Part shown: one piece after another, positions 46,955-58,904 of the stretch
Layout of the letters: each line of letters starts with the position of its first letter
How positions within the stretch are numbered: position 1 is the stretch's first letter
NCBI GenBank assembly: GCA_948470475.1
Contig: OX419335.1
Span: 38,823,803 to 38,887,802 of the forward strand
DNA from: Galaxea fascicularis
Taxonomy: Eukaryota > Cnidaria > Anthozoa > Scleractinia > Euphylliidae
Reading direction: 5' to 3'
Length of the DNA: 64,000 nucleotides
Position numbers and translations under genes: made by a program
The notes under the pieces: generated by a model
What the model saw: the letters and a program-made list of their open reading frames with translations, nothing else
Told to the model about the DNA's origin: nothing
Databases searched by the model: none

Positions 46955-47300
46955 TAAGAAACGAAGCCGGCAACGAGAACGTCATTTAAAAATAGAACTT
47001 CTCGTTTTTGTAACTCTTTAGCAATCATTCCAATTTGTTTAACTTGGAAAATGCTGGCGAACTCTCTAGGAACTAAGTTAGTATGAATGACGTAAAAGTA
47101 ATGAAAAAGAAAAAGGATTTTGCCGTCATACGCTCATGTTCTCGAGAAAACCTAATAGTGGTCACTTCACGTTGTTGTTTTGCAGAGGACGGTAAAGAAA
47201 TGTACCAAAATGCAAAAAGCACGCGCAGAACCATTGTTTTTGCTCATTAAGCCTATTCAGTTTTGTGGCGTTCTCGTTGCTGTCACCGTCCTGGTTAAAT
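46955..47300. mobile_element. MITE, second copy of the AAGCAACGACG family
   Basis: It shares AACGTCATTT, CTTCTCGTTTT, GAAAATGCTGGCG and TCACTTCACGTTGTTGTTTT in order with the copies at 44565 and 63745. Its TIRs are decayed. Confidence 0.75.
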
Positions 47301-50300
47301 CCCTGATACGATTAGAACAAGGCCCGCGGAGCAATTTTTAAAGTGCGGGCAGTAGGGGGGAGCTGACTCTAACGCAGAATTATTCCGTCATGCTTGGTCG
47401 ATGTTCTCCCGTGAGGTCCACCAGCTTTAGCCGACCGGAAACGTACTTTTTATTTCTGGAAATGTATTTTACTAATTTTTTTCCACAAAAAGTTGAGGGG
47501 GTGGGGGCTCCCCTCCCTATTAGTTAAGTAGTGAAGATTGAATGGTCTTGTCTTTTTTTCTTTTATTTATATTTGCAACAGAGACGTGATTCTACTCTTT
47601 GTCGGGTCTTAGTTTTCGCTGTTGACTGTTGACGTGCGTTTTCCGAAAACCAATTCGAGCTCGAATGAGAGTCACAGTCGAAATATCGAGCTCGCGATCC
47701 AATTCGAGCTCGAATGAGAGTCACAGTCGAAATATCGAACTCAACAACCGTTAAGTCGAGCTCGATTGTAATGGAGCTCGGGTTTTAATTTTGTGCTCGG
47801 TGCACTATGGACCGCGATTGTCAAAATCGTACACGATCAATGACTCGAGCTCGGTCTAAACTCATTTTCCGGGGGGGGGGGGGAACAGCCTTTGCTCGAT
47901 TATGAAATCGAGCTCCATCAACACAAATCGAGCTCGAATTAGACGGTTTAAGGGAATTGGAAGAAAGGAAGGGAAACAAAGGGAAAATATGGAAATCTAG
48001 GTAACAAAATGAAAAAGTTGGAGTTATCATTAATTCAGTCTGTCTACATCCTTCAGACGGAATGAAGAAAACAAAAAATAGTTTCAATTTATCTGTTTTT
48101 CAATTTATTTCACATAAAGGGATGTAAATGGCACGTGTTCTTTTCGAATAAATTTCCATTTTACACCATTGCATAAACAGTAACACCTACCATTATGTTC
48201 AGTGTTTGACCTAACTGCAAAAGCCAATTTCAACAAGGATTTGAGAAATATAAACACTTTCAAAAACCTTTAGCTTTAACTAACTGTTTCCCGTCAGTCA
48301 CCCTCACGTCTGGAGATGCTAAAATTAGCTTATTTACTCTAACAACGAAACCTTACGTATATAAAGAACCATCTGGGAATAATGTTGACTAAATATCTCC
48401 AAAAGAATTAAGTATTTGTTCTTAAAGAAAACATTATGTTAGGAAGGGAGTCTTTAATCTTGAATAGAGGAAATGGTTTCATCGCTATAGTTTAGCCAAT
48501 AGGAAAAACGGGATTTCATTGTTAACCAGTCAAATCAGGCTCAAACTTTGCACTGAGGTACTGCAATCAAGTGAAACTCTGTGTTGGAGAGATCTGGGAA
48601 CGAAGCACAACGAGGCAAATTAACGTAATTCACATTACAGGGACAGAGCGACAGACACTACGTCACTGGTATGCGGTCGGAAGTGTGGGCTCCAGCGCGC
48701 GAGATTCAAAAATGCTGGAGGGATTTAGGGGGAGTAGAAATTGTGTGAGATTTGTTTTCTTTCAGAAAAGCGGTCTTGTATTCGCACGTTATCAACCCCA
48801 CGTTAACCCGCCAAAATCTTACACATGCGCAGACGTTGTTCAGCTCTGTCCATGAGTACAAGAGACAAGAGTTAGGAAATTGAAGGTAAGTGTACATATT
48901 TATTTCATCTTTCTATTTAAGACGAGTTAACACAAAACGGGTAAAATTAATCCTATTTTACCGCCGTAAATTTTATCCTGTTTCAGTGAACTCGGGCTAT
49001 CAAGTTAAGCTTAAGCTTATAAGCACTTTACATGTTGATTTTATCGACAAACAGGAATGTCAATTGAAATTCCATGTAAGCAATATTAACACCTTTGCTC
49101 TAGTCTACATTCATAGCACTTCAAAAAAAAAAAAAAAAAGCTTAATCCAAGTAAGACACAAACATAAACTAAAGCTTGGCTAAGATGACTATTGCAACGG
49201 CCTCTCAACCGTTTAGATTTCGTGACAGGCCTAGGTCACGTGCTGACGTTTTAGATACGGGACTTACACACAGCTCCACGAGGAGCAGAGTCGTGAAAAC
49301 CTTTTTTTGGGACCGTTTTCAGTTTTGATTCAAGTGTGTTTATAATTAAGCTGTTTTTTACCCGTCCAGCCTTACAGTATTTGACGGTTTGGCAGCTCAA
49401 GATGTCACCTGGCAATTCTTGGTTTTCAACCACGTGACAGGGCGGCCATGTTGGGGGTCTAAACAATAGAAAATTCTTTTGAAGAATTTACATAAAAATA
49501 GAATTTAGTTCCCAGCAGAGAGAAAGGCTATTGTTCTTGACCACCAACATGGCCGCCATGACGTCACTTGCAAGCCAGCAATAAATGGCGTTGTTAGTCG
49601 CCGAATCACGTAAGACCTTGGCTTCGTAATTATCACTGAGTTAATTTCCACGCACCGCGCTTCTCGACCAACTCGGGAACACAAGCGGCGGCGACAACTA
49701 TAGTTGCTGTTAAAACGTCTCTCCATTTAATATATTTCAGTAACAAGTATTTTTTCATGGTATTAAGCTATTTTACAGTTGTGTGTTCAGTGACCTAACC
49801 TTTGAATAGTGGTGACCTTGTTTTGGCACAAACCTCTATGTAGACTAATTTGCAAAAGAATAACACAATTCACGTGAGAAAAGGAGTGAGGTTCGTTTTA
49901 AAACAAGGTCACCAGCTTCCTCGCTTCTACTCAAGGGCCTGGTCACTGAACACAATCTGGTATAAACGTTGGTTAAAAACTGATCAGTTTCAAATAAACG
50001 CCAGGGATCGATGTTTAATCCAGGCTCCGGCGTTTAATCGACTTCGGGTTTAATAGTACAAATAAGTCCTTAAATAGCACGACGTACGACATATTACTTT
50101 GATCACTTCATAGCAGAAAAAGTACCGGCGTAACATAAGACGGTAGTAGGCTGCCGTCCAACTGAAGCATCAAGGGAGAGTTCACGCGCTTTTTTTCTTG
50201 TGTTATAGTAATCGCTGTCATAGTAAGATTGTCGTTTATGAAGATTAATCTAAAGGATCAATAAATTGCCGGCGCGTAGCTTTAGCCGGGCGCGCGCGCG

Positions 50301-50514
50301 CGCGTAAACAACACACGCGATATCAATAAAAAAAAATGAGAGCACGCGTGTGTCATGCATGCCCCAATCAGGCGCGGATCTGGGAAAAATGTTGACCGAT
50401 TTACTGCAAAATGAGCGCCGAAGGCGCAAGCTCTTAGGGGGGTTCGGGGAGATGCTCCCCCGGGAAATTTTTTCAATTTTAAACACCTAAAGTGCTCTTT
50501 CCTGGCTTTTTGAG
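47301..50514. other. Gene-free stretch with small repeats
   Basis: It contains a 49-bp tandem duplication at 47652-47741, scattered palindromic TCGAGCTCGA-like sites to about 47950, a 13-base G run near 47870, an A run near 49125 and a (GC)n tract at 50290-50304. No gene is recognised. Confidence 0.45.
47652..47741. repeat. 49-bp tandem duplication with TCGAGCTCGA palindromes
   Basis: AATTCGAGCTCGAATGAGAG followed by TCACAGTCGAAATATCGA occurs at 47652 and again at 47701. Confidence 0.85.
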
Positions 50515-52700
50515 TCAGTCAGACAATATATTTGCCCGTTCTATTCTCCTTGGATGAAGCCTTGCAAATCTGCGAATTATTTCGTCAAAGTCAATGTCCA
50601 TGTTGTAATGAATGTGCAGCAAGGCAAGTCCTGTCAATCTCGTCTGTGACATCGTGCTTCGTAAATATGTTTTCAGTCGCCTCAAAGCCGACACATTCCT
50701 TTCACACTCGCATGTGGTGACTGGTACGGTGTAAAATATTTTGAGGCACTCTGTGATGTTAGGATACATCGCATGGCCGATCTCCTTCAAAGTTGCTGAT
50801 GCAGTTGTTGGGGTCTTGGGATCTTGTCGATCCCACTTTCTTTGCCATAGAGTCATCTTGGCACCAAGGCTCAAAGGTGAGGGCAACGAATCTTCATAGA
50901 ACGTGGAAAGCCGGCCAAAGGACGTCACTCCATCCATGTTTCTTTTGATGCCAGTAGCATTGACGGAACAGCAAATAGGCACTGCACTGCTGTTTGTTGG
51001 TCACCACTGCCAAATCGATTTTCCAGCTCATTGATCAGATGGTCAACCAAGGGAATCGTGAGATTTCTCCTATAGTGGTCTTCTATCGTTTCAGCAGGTG
51101 TGTTAGCACGGTTGCGCTGTACGTGACAGGTTCTTGGTTTATGCACTGTGATGCCCAGCTTCTTGGCAATTTGGCATGCTTCTTGAAACCATTTTGCATT
51201 TTTCTCTTTTACCTTTTGGTGCACAGAAGATAACGTTTTCAATACATCTCTAGAACTGCCTGAAGACTGTTAAGGTAACAACGAAATCATAATTAGCGAT
51301 GGCGTGATAAGGGCTAACTGCTTTCTTAGTTGAATCTGCATTCCAACTTCTTTCTGCATTTGCTTTGATGGTTCCAGTGTTGCAACGATGGCTTCATAAA
51401 GCTTCAGGAAGACCTCCAAAACATCTATACGCAGAATCCAGTGGGTCTTACAAACATCGAGGAGCTTGTAACAGCGGGATCCAGGGCAGACGTATTTCAT
51501 TTTCTGGACAAGGAGAGCTCAGTCTTTCTTCGGGGAGTACTCAAAGGATCTAGTTACCCCTCCAACGGTAACAAACATATTTCGAACATTCTGCAGCAGA
51601 GAGGTTTAGGCGGTGAGCCATACAATGTATAGCCTTTGGATATTGCCTTCTGACAATGGCTGCTACACGATTACAAGGTCCTGACATGTTGCCTGCACCG
51701 TCATAACAGTGTCCCTAGCAGTAATTCAGAGACAAGTTCTTGAACGGCCTTCATTATAACAGTGGCTATAGCTTGACCAGTTACGCCGTCCGTCTTCCCA
51801 CTCGTAGAACCCAACGAATTCTTCTCTGACATTTCTTTCTTTGTCGACAAACATTAGAACGAGTGGTAGTTGTTCCTAGTTACTGCTGTCACTTGCCTTA
51901 TCCACCAGTAGGGAAAACTGATGCACCTGCTTCATTGATCTCTGCAACGATCTTGTCCTGGCACTTCTATGATTTCATTTTGGATCATCTTAGAGCGATA
52001 TGTTGCATTTCTTGGGCCGTTGGCAAAATAATTTGCCAGCACTTTATATTCAGCTTCCACTCTGAAATTCAGCAGTGCTTGAAAGTTTCTTGTGTTGCCT
52101 GAAGCTTTGTCTATGTGTGACGAGTCAACGCGGTGGCCTCGTAATGCTATGGCGGTTCTGTTTACCACAAAGCACAACGGTTTTAATGATAGATCGTAAC
52201 TTCTGTCCGTTAAGTTCGACAGTGTTACGATAAATATCACTGAGCTGCTGTGAGATTTTCCCTTCTCATTGTACCCGAAGGAAATCTTCAGCGCAACCAA
52301 CCGCTGCCTTTTGAAATTCGAAATTAAGCTGGTGTTGCCTGAACTTCGTGCTTGCGGATACCCAGTTCTTTAAAGGACTCTTATATTTTTTGTCAAGGCG
52401 GTCAGTATTCTTTCCTGTCAGGTGTCCAAACAAAACACAAAAGCGGTAAAACGCTCCTGCATCCCGAGCCGCAGAGTAGACCAGCCACGAAAACTGAGTA
52501 AGCCACTCAAAACAAAATGCTCTGTTCTTTCCATTGAAATGGGTTTTAGGGAAATTGTATCCTCTAGGCGGTGTCCAAGAACTTTGTAGCAGTTCTAGTT
52601 TTCGGTCATCAGATAGTGATTGTGCTATGATATAGTACAATCCCAAATCGCTGACTTGTTAGGTAGACTTCTCCAACGGTATGCTGGTATCAACATCCGT
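50515..52700 (-). pseudogene. hAT-superfamily transposase (ZMYM1/DUF4371 type), degenerate
   Basis: Minus-strand frames give the full domain order. First comes a TTF-type zinc-finger region (52646-52400: LYYIIAQSLSDDRKLELLQ, then FCFEWLTQFSWLVYSAARDA and FYRFCVLFG). Next is a DUF4371 region with GHRVDSSHIDKASGNTRNFQ and QFSLLVDKASD. A central DGAGNMSGPCNRVAAIVRR and CMAHRLNL follow near 51.6-51.7 kb. The C-terminal hAT dimerisation segment (50.8-50.5 kb) reads VPVTTCECERNVSALRRLKT and LTGLALLHIHYN. Stop codons and frame changes between 51.2 and 52.0 kb break it, and one expected zinc-finger Cys reads Tyr. It is probably an old transposon copy; a domesticated gene would be expected to keep its frame. 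Confidence 0.85.
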
Positions 52701-55700
52701 TGTAGTGGCTGAAATTGATAGACAAAGAGACTTTTACAATTTATGCCAAGTTAGCTAAATGATTTAATCATTTAAATATTGCACTTGACAAATCGGTTTG
52801 ATAATAACATCAAAACATATACAATCATTTAGTGCAATTTTACAAAGCAGCTTACAGCGTCTTTTAAAAACTCTCCTAGTATATAAATCACGAAACATCA
52901 CATTCTGACGCCAGAAGACGGCATTCGTCGTCTCTTTCATCGGTGCTGTGAGACATTTCCATAAGTTGTGGTATTCCTTTTACACATAAGGAAAACAACG
53001 AAGGCAAAGAAACTTCCAATTTAACAGCTTCACTGGAACAAAGCTTTGTTCGGTTCATAGATAAATGTTAATTTTACTCATTTGTTTTATTATGGACTCG
53101 CTGAAACTATTTTCATCAATATATAAACAGTTATTAAAAATGCACTTCAAGACCAACAGCTTTTGGTTTCAACTTTGGTAAGCAATTTAAGGTACGTATT
53201 GGATGACCGCTTAAATCTAAGTGTGTCAGCGTGTGAGCCCGCACTCGTAGACTGTTTTGTAGTCAGATCTCATTTAACCTGGACTGGGATACTTTGACGT
53301 CGACATAGGACATAGAAAAATGCGAAAAAGCCCTGGAGTGTGAACCAATGTTCAGAAATTGAGCTTCGGCCGAATGACAAACATTCCATTTATCATGAGG
53401 TAGACTATGCCAGAGACCATCTGTCCGTGAAATGTTCCACCATCTCTTTGAAACCTTGCTTAAGGTTCCGACCGAATTTCCTTCAGGCTAAAATGCCTAA
53501 AAACTGCTACAAGCAGTTCATCCGGTTGGGCTGTGCAAATCAGAAAATAAAATCCTGATCACGTTTTTACTCTTTTTTTCCCGCAAATTGTTGTACAATT
53601 ATAAAGTCACATTGTATGTGTCTAATATTAACATTAATTCTTACTGGTCATTCAGACTACTGAGTTCACTAGTTATTTGAAAAATTCATAATCCGAGACT
53701 TATTCGGGTCCCTTTTGCGCCAAAGCTCGAGTTCCCAGCAGGAATAATCGATTTGTTTTCATAATAAACTTTTCTTCTTGCTAACTCTAAAAACAAAATC
53801 AACGTGAAAACAGGGGGTGATTTATATCAACGAATTCTGGCTCAAAATTAATGAAAGCTACATAGGTCCACATATGTTTAAGCTTCTATATACATCTGAT
53901 ATTCTTTGGTTCGATTTAACCTTCAATCTCTGGTGATGTTTGACTTTCCTCAGAAGACCTCGGTCGCTTGGCAGCGGGACTGTCATTACTCACGACCTCT
54001 GCAAAAAAAACGTCAGGAAGGCGTGCTCATACCGAACGAAAATAACTTTTCAATAAAATTAATTTGTCCACTCTCAACCATTATTAACAAAGACCCGAAC
54101 TAACATTTTTTTCCTAAAGTAGTCAGTGATTTGTGACATCTTGACGTTGTTATGCATTCCACCCTCTTGTTGAAGTCGTTGTCCAAAGACGTTGAATGAT
54201 CATACAGGCTAACTGAGTAGCAGAATTGCACAAATCGCCCGGGGAAATCTAATTTTGGTCTAGACGCCCGCGGCGATGATGTGATGGCGTGACCGCCGTC
54301 GGGAGACTAGTGATTTCTGACCGATTTCCGTAAAACGGTGGAAACCGGTATGGATCCGCGCCTACCAATGCATGTCTTGTCGACTCGAAATTCCACTTTC
54401 TCTGTAGATCTCTTTCATTTTTCTGGTAACAACTAAGATCAATTGGCTGCGTATATAGTCCGACTTTTAAAAAATTCTGTTGTTAGGAAAAAAACTGATA
54501 AGAAAGCAATAATCATTCCTGGTAACGTATAATATAGAAGTTTAAGAAGATTTCACCGTCCTGTTTCTTAAATAAGATAAAAGAGTTCGATTTTAGGACC
54601 TCAACCGAATGTATCATATAGGTAGAAAGGTAACAGCTTTTCTGTGCCAAATTTCATGGTGATACGATGAACCAGACATAATTTAGAAAAGAAGTTGTTG
54701 TAGAACTTGTCTCGGGAAAATGAAAACTATTTCGAACCACCTTAACCAACGACGAAGACGTTCACGGCATCACCTATAATTCAGTTTTACTTGTTCGCAG
54801 ACCGTTCATTTTAACTTGTTCCCATTTCGTCATTTTCACTTTTCTGTTCTGTTTGTTTCTCATCGCGATTTCCTTACACAGGTGACGTATGTATTACTGT
54901 AACTTTCGGCGTTAAAAAATGAAGCTGAGAGATTGACGTAAAACCACACCTTATTAATAAAATCCGGGCCCCGATTACACGCAGGTTTTTCTAAACGCCG
55001 GTACCAAAACGCCTATGTTTGAATAAACACCGGAGACGTAAAAACGAGAAAATATGGTACTTAGATACATGCCATAATACAACATTTTGCTAATGACCAG
55101 TTCCAAGTGAATTGTAAGTAGATCTATAGTCTTTTGGGAGCAAACAGTCCAAATTACCACTTTGTTTGCACCCACAAAGGACTAGACCTACCCACAATTC
55201 ACTTGGTTTTCTTATGCACTTGTCATGGCTTCCCCAGAAGACTCGTTACAAATTGTTTACTCTAATTTTAGTCCACCTTAGTTTCTTCGCCATGGACATC
55301 GTCATTTTATTACTAATTACTTATGAACCTTGCCAGGTGGTTACTTATTGTTGCTTTTACATCTTACACAGGCGTTGCAGTGGATGCAGAAAGAAAAGAA
55401 GTCTCTGATCAAACAGCTTTTTTGAAGAGTTCCCAAGAGTATCACTTGGAAAACTCCTTTTCGTCACGTATTTTTTCATTACCAATACCTCACAGAGAAC
55501 AATTGCTAGACACCTAGGCTCGAGGTCTCTTCATGACCGGCCTGTTACGCCCCTTGGAGGACCAGGCGCAGTAGTGAAATGCGATGAAAGCAAGTTCAAT
55601 CATAAACCTAAGGTGATGCATTGCTGTGTATATAACGTTTCATAACATACCTGCACACTCTTAATTATGGGATTTTAATTAAGGGAAGTTTAAGAAGTGT

Positions 55701-55870
55701 GTTTGAGTAGTAGAAATCTAGAATCTAAAATCTAAAATCTAGTCGTATGACCCCACCAGAAAATGCTAGGATTTGGAAAGTGGCTAGAAATAAACAACTA
55801 CGAAAAAGAAGACAGGCACAATTTTGTCTTTACGCAAACTGAGAATCGAAATTTATCTTCTTTTACAATT
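52701..55870. other. Gene-free stretch
   Basis: No conserved coding sequence is recognised. A purine-rich dispersed repeat lies near 54540-54740 (ending AACCACCTTAA). The frames at 55166-55517 lack similarity and consistent splice sites. Confidence 0.4.
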
Positions 55871-56018
55871 GGCCATATTCGTATTCTCGGTATTGAACTG
55901 GATCTAGCATGAAGTGGAGGCTCTTGCGGGGGAATACATTTACATATGAAAAGATTCCCTCGGAAGAGCCTCCACTTCATGCTAGATCCAGTTCAATACC
56001 GAGAATACGAATATGGCC
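55871..56018. repeat. Perfect hairpin, 55-bp arms and 38-bp loop
   Basis: The arm at 55871-55925, starting GGCCATATTCGTATTCTCGG, is exactly inverted at 55964-56018 with no mismatch, and weaker pairing continues outside (CTTTTACAATT against AATTACTAAAAG). Perfect arms imply a recent origin or active gene conversion. Confidence 0.93.
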
Positions 56019-56519
56019 TAATTACTAAAAGCTTCTCTGACAAATGTTTAAAAAAAAAGTCTACGTCTATCTTTCGAAGTATTTTGGCAGTTGCCAAAAT
56101 TCAGGAGCATAGGTTGTATGTCTAGAATTTGAGAAGTTTTCCGGTTTTATGCGACCACCATTGAGAAAAGCATTGCACATCTGTTTGCCAGATAAAAACC
56201 CAACTTCTCCGACCGCACGAGCACTTTCTCTACTCCACAATCTCGTGTTTTGAGCGTTTTACTGTTGTTTCGTGTACCGCAAAGACTACACCATAACTGC
56301 ACAAAGATAAAGACGTTGTAGTTAATGTGATATTTTTTTTCAAAGCACAAAAATGGGGTGATGCGTCATTTGGGAAGTAAACCAGATAATTTGGGAAATA
56401 TCACCTGAGTTGATAGGGCAAATTGGCCGCAACCGTAACCAAACTCGAAGGCTGCCACTATTACCAGTAAGTGCGATTAGGCGAAGAAAAATACCATTTA
56501 ACACGATTACATTTCTCAG

Positions 56520-56783
56520 TACAACAGAGGGAGAAGAGCAGCTAGAGACACGTGGGTGTTCGGAATTGTCACGACAGAGTTTAGTCCGGCAAGGGGCTAT
56601 TTTGAAGTCGTCGATAGGCGTGATGTGGCCACTCTACACCCCATCATATCAAGGTGCGTCCGACCCGGAGCGGAAGTCCATACCGATGACTGGGCCGCCT
56701 ATAGAAATATGGATCGCCAAATAAACAACGTCGCCGCACACAGAGCTGTTGTTCACCGAAGGTTGCCCAGAAACAAAAATTGA
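56520..56783 (+). pseudogene. Merlin/IS1595-type transposase fragment
   Basis: After acceptor ATTTCTCAG the frame reads [20 protein letters not shown], then [19 protein letters not shown] and [12 protein letters not shown], close to copy 1. It diverges after about 70 residues, before the HT-x3-E motif, so the catalytic Glu is lost. The upstream segment ending CTATTACCAG is a possible preceding exon, but a catalytic Asp motif is not legible. Confidence 0.75.
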
Positions 56784-56789
56784 TCCTAT

Positions 56790-57345
56790 AAATGAAGGCA
56801 AGTGAGTATAAGTGAATATAAGTGATTATAAATGAAGGCAAGTGAGTACAAATGAATGCAAGTGAGTATAAGTGAATGTAAGTGAGTATAAATGAAGGCA
56901 AGTGAGTATAAGTGATTGTAAGTGAGTATAAGTGAATGTAAGTGAATACAAATGAAGGCCGGTGAGTATAAATGAAGGCAAGTGAGTATAAATGAATGCA
57001 AGTGAGTATGAATGAATGCAAGTGAGTATAAGTGATTGTAAGTGAGCATAAGTGAATGTACGTGTGTACAAATGAAGGCAATTAAGTGAGTATAAATGCA
57101 AATAAGTGAGTATAAATGAGGGCAAGTGAGTATAAATGAATGCAAGTGAGTATGAATGAATGCAAGTGAGTGTAAGTGAGTACAAATGCAGGCAAGTGAG
57201 TACAAATGCAAGCAGGTGAGTACAAGTGGAAGCAAGTCAGTATAAATGCAGGCTAGTGAGTATAAGTGCAGGCAAGTGAGTATAAATGCAAGCAAGTGAG
57301 TACAAATGAAGAGAAGTGAGTATAATTGTAGGTAAGTGCGTGTTA
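56790..57345. repeat. 20-bp minisatellite array, second locus
   Basis: About 28 units of AAGTGAGTATAAATGAAGGC and variants, the reverse complement of the outer-type unit at 14213-15632. Only outer variants are present. Long minus-strand frames are repeat artefacts. Confidence 0.93.
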
Positions 57346-57529
57346 GTGGAGGTAGGTGTTTTTTGTCAGTAGGTGTATTTATATATGTAGGATTGTAATG
57401 TATAAGTGCCTTATATGCGGGCTAGCATGACGTTCTTGCCCGGCTATCGACAGGCCATTCTCGTTCCCAGAACCTCGGTTTCTTTTGGTCACGTGGCCGG
57501 AGAAACGGAGGGCTCTGGCAGCGGCAATG

Positions 57530-57699
57530 GGCCATTTTCGAGTTCGCTTGAGCCTCTGTTTCAAAGCGAGTCTAAGTGCGAAAGTTTTGTGATGGTAATA
57601 AGTTCAGCGTTCCATATGAGCGAAAATTCATTTTCATTACAAAGACTTCGCACTTAGACTCGCTTTGAAATAGAGGCTCAAGCGATCTCGGAAATGGCA
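57530..57699. mobile_element. Foldback MITE
   Basis: CGCTTGAGCCTCTGTTTCAA from 57545 is mirrored by TTGAAATAGAGGCTCAAGCG ending at 57684. Complementarity extends outward to GGCCATTT and AAATGGC. The same family has a left-half copy at 34495-34590. Confidence 0.85.
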
Positions 57700-57702
57700 T
57701 AT

Positions 57703-57735
57703 TACCGGATGTCCGTAAATCACGGACATCCGGTA
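57703..57735. repeat. Short perfect palindrome, 14-bp arms
   Basis: TACCGGATGTCCGT, then a 5-base loop AAATC, then ACGGACATCCGGTA. It directly abuts the foldback MITE. Confidence 0.85.
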
Positions 57736-58431
57736 GCGCATGCGTACGTTTTGTCAGCTAATCTGCGCATGCTCAGAAACTAATCCTTGGGGAGGGAGGA
57801 GAGGAGAAACTACTCAATATGGTCAAGTTGACCTTCGTGTCAGATGGATCCCCACGAAGTGTTGAGTATGGTCAGGCGGCCGTCACCGCCAAAAGTACAA
57901 GAATATCAAACGACACGGACCAAACACAAATGGTTAAGTGATGGTTTACGAAGTGGTATAAATGATTGAGAACTAATACTGCCGGTCTCAATACAAATAG
58001 GTGTTCGTGTGTAGAATGGTTTACTCAAACAGTGAATGATTTAGACAGTTTTGAAATGGTTTACTCGCCGACGTCAAAACGCATCAGACTAATAAGAATC
58101 GGTTTAATTAACAGAGAATCCATCTGTATTCGCTATGTCGAATGAACAGGCCTGACGACAAACGATGGAGTCTGTTTCAAAATGGATTAATCAAAAGTGG
58201 AGTGGTTGAAGCATGAAGTTGATGGCAAACGATTAACTCACCGACAAATGGTTCAACCGACAGGCAAATGGTTTGGTGTACTGTCAAATGATTCAACGCA
58301 GAGACAAATAGTGCAATAATCGCACTTAAGTTAGGCGGTTTGGTTTTAAAAGAAGAACAGAAAGCTGCCTTGTACGATACGAGAGTTTTCTTACACATGG
58401 CCCTCTAGGTCAGCACTAGGGGTTGTCACAG

Positions 58432-58684
58432 CCAGGGTTCATTACGTCCCTAGTGGTTCTTTTACGTCCCACAGAGTCAATTTGTGAAGAGTTGTGAGAC
58501 GGGACCTCCGTTTTATCGTCCTTATCCGAAAAGACTAGAAAGTCTAACATTTGCAGATGTCATTACAGAGGTAGCACTTTCTTCTCAGTTATTTAAAGAC
58601 CCTGAGTGTTGGTCCGGCCAGGGCTTGAACCCCCGACCTCCCGCACAACAGTCCGGTGCTCTACCACTGAGCCAACCGGTATTT
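58432..58684 (-). mobile_element. tRNA-derived SINE with well-preserved A and B boxes
   Basis: Read on the minus strand, ACCGGTTGGCTCAGTGGTAG (A box) and GGGGGTTCAAGCCCTGGCC (B box) form a tRNA-like head at 58682-58616. The tRNA-unrelated body follows, ending CGTAAAAGAACC. It differs from the family at 22/39/43 kb. The long non-tRNA body argues against a functional tRNA gene. Confidence 0.85.
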
Positions 58685-58904
58685 TACTCGCCCGCAGGAT
58701 GCGGGCCGGAAGTCAAATGGAATGCGTAGTGGTTTGTGATTTTAATTCTGCTGCGCATTCATTTTTTGTCAGCCAATGAGAAAATTCGAACTTTTTGGCG
58801 CGTCCAGAGCCACTCATCAACGACATTTTAGACGAGTGGCTCTGGGGACGAGAATGCTCCCAGACAGGTACACTCACTTTGGGTGGAGGGCGAAGTAAAT
58901 CGTT

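Larger units (their letters stand above)
56400..57430 (+). mobile_element. Merlin/IS1595-like transposon copy 2, internally deleted, with one minisatellite arm
   Basis: A truncated transposase exon (56520-56783) is followed directly by the 20-bp minisatellite (56790-57345) and then by a terminal block. That block (GTGTATTTATATATGTAGGA, TTATATGCGGGCTAGCATG) matches the left end of copy 1 in inverted orientation. Copy 1's transposase C-terminus, inner array and spacer are missing. Confidence 0.6.

Noticed and set aside
56644..57295. Minus-strand frames of 119-169 codons
   Set aside because: Second minisatellite locus; repeat artefact.
58616..58682. Possible tRNA gene on the minus strand
   Set aside because: Good A and B boxes, but followed by a long SINE body; treated as a SINE head.
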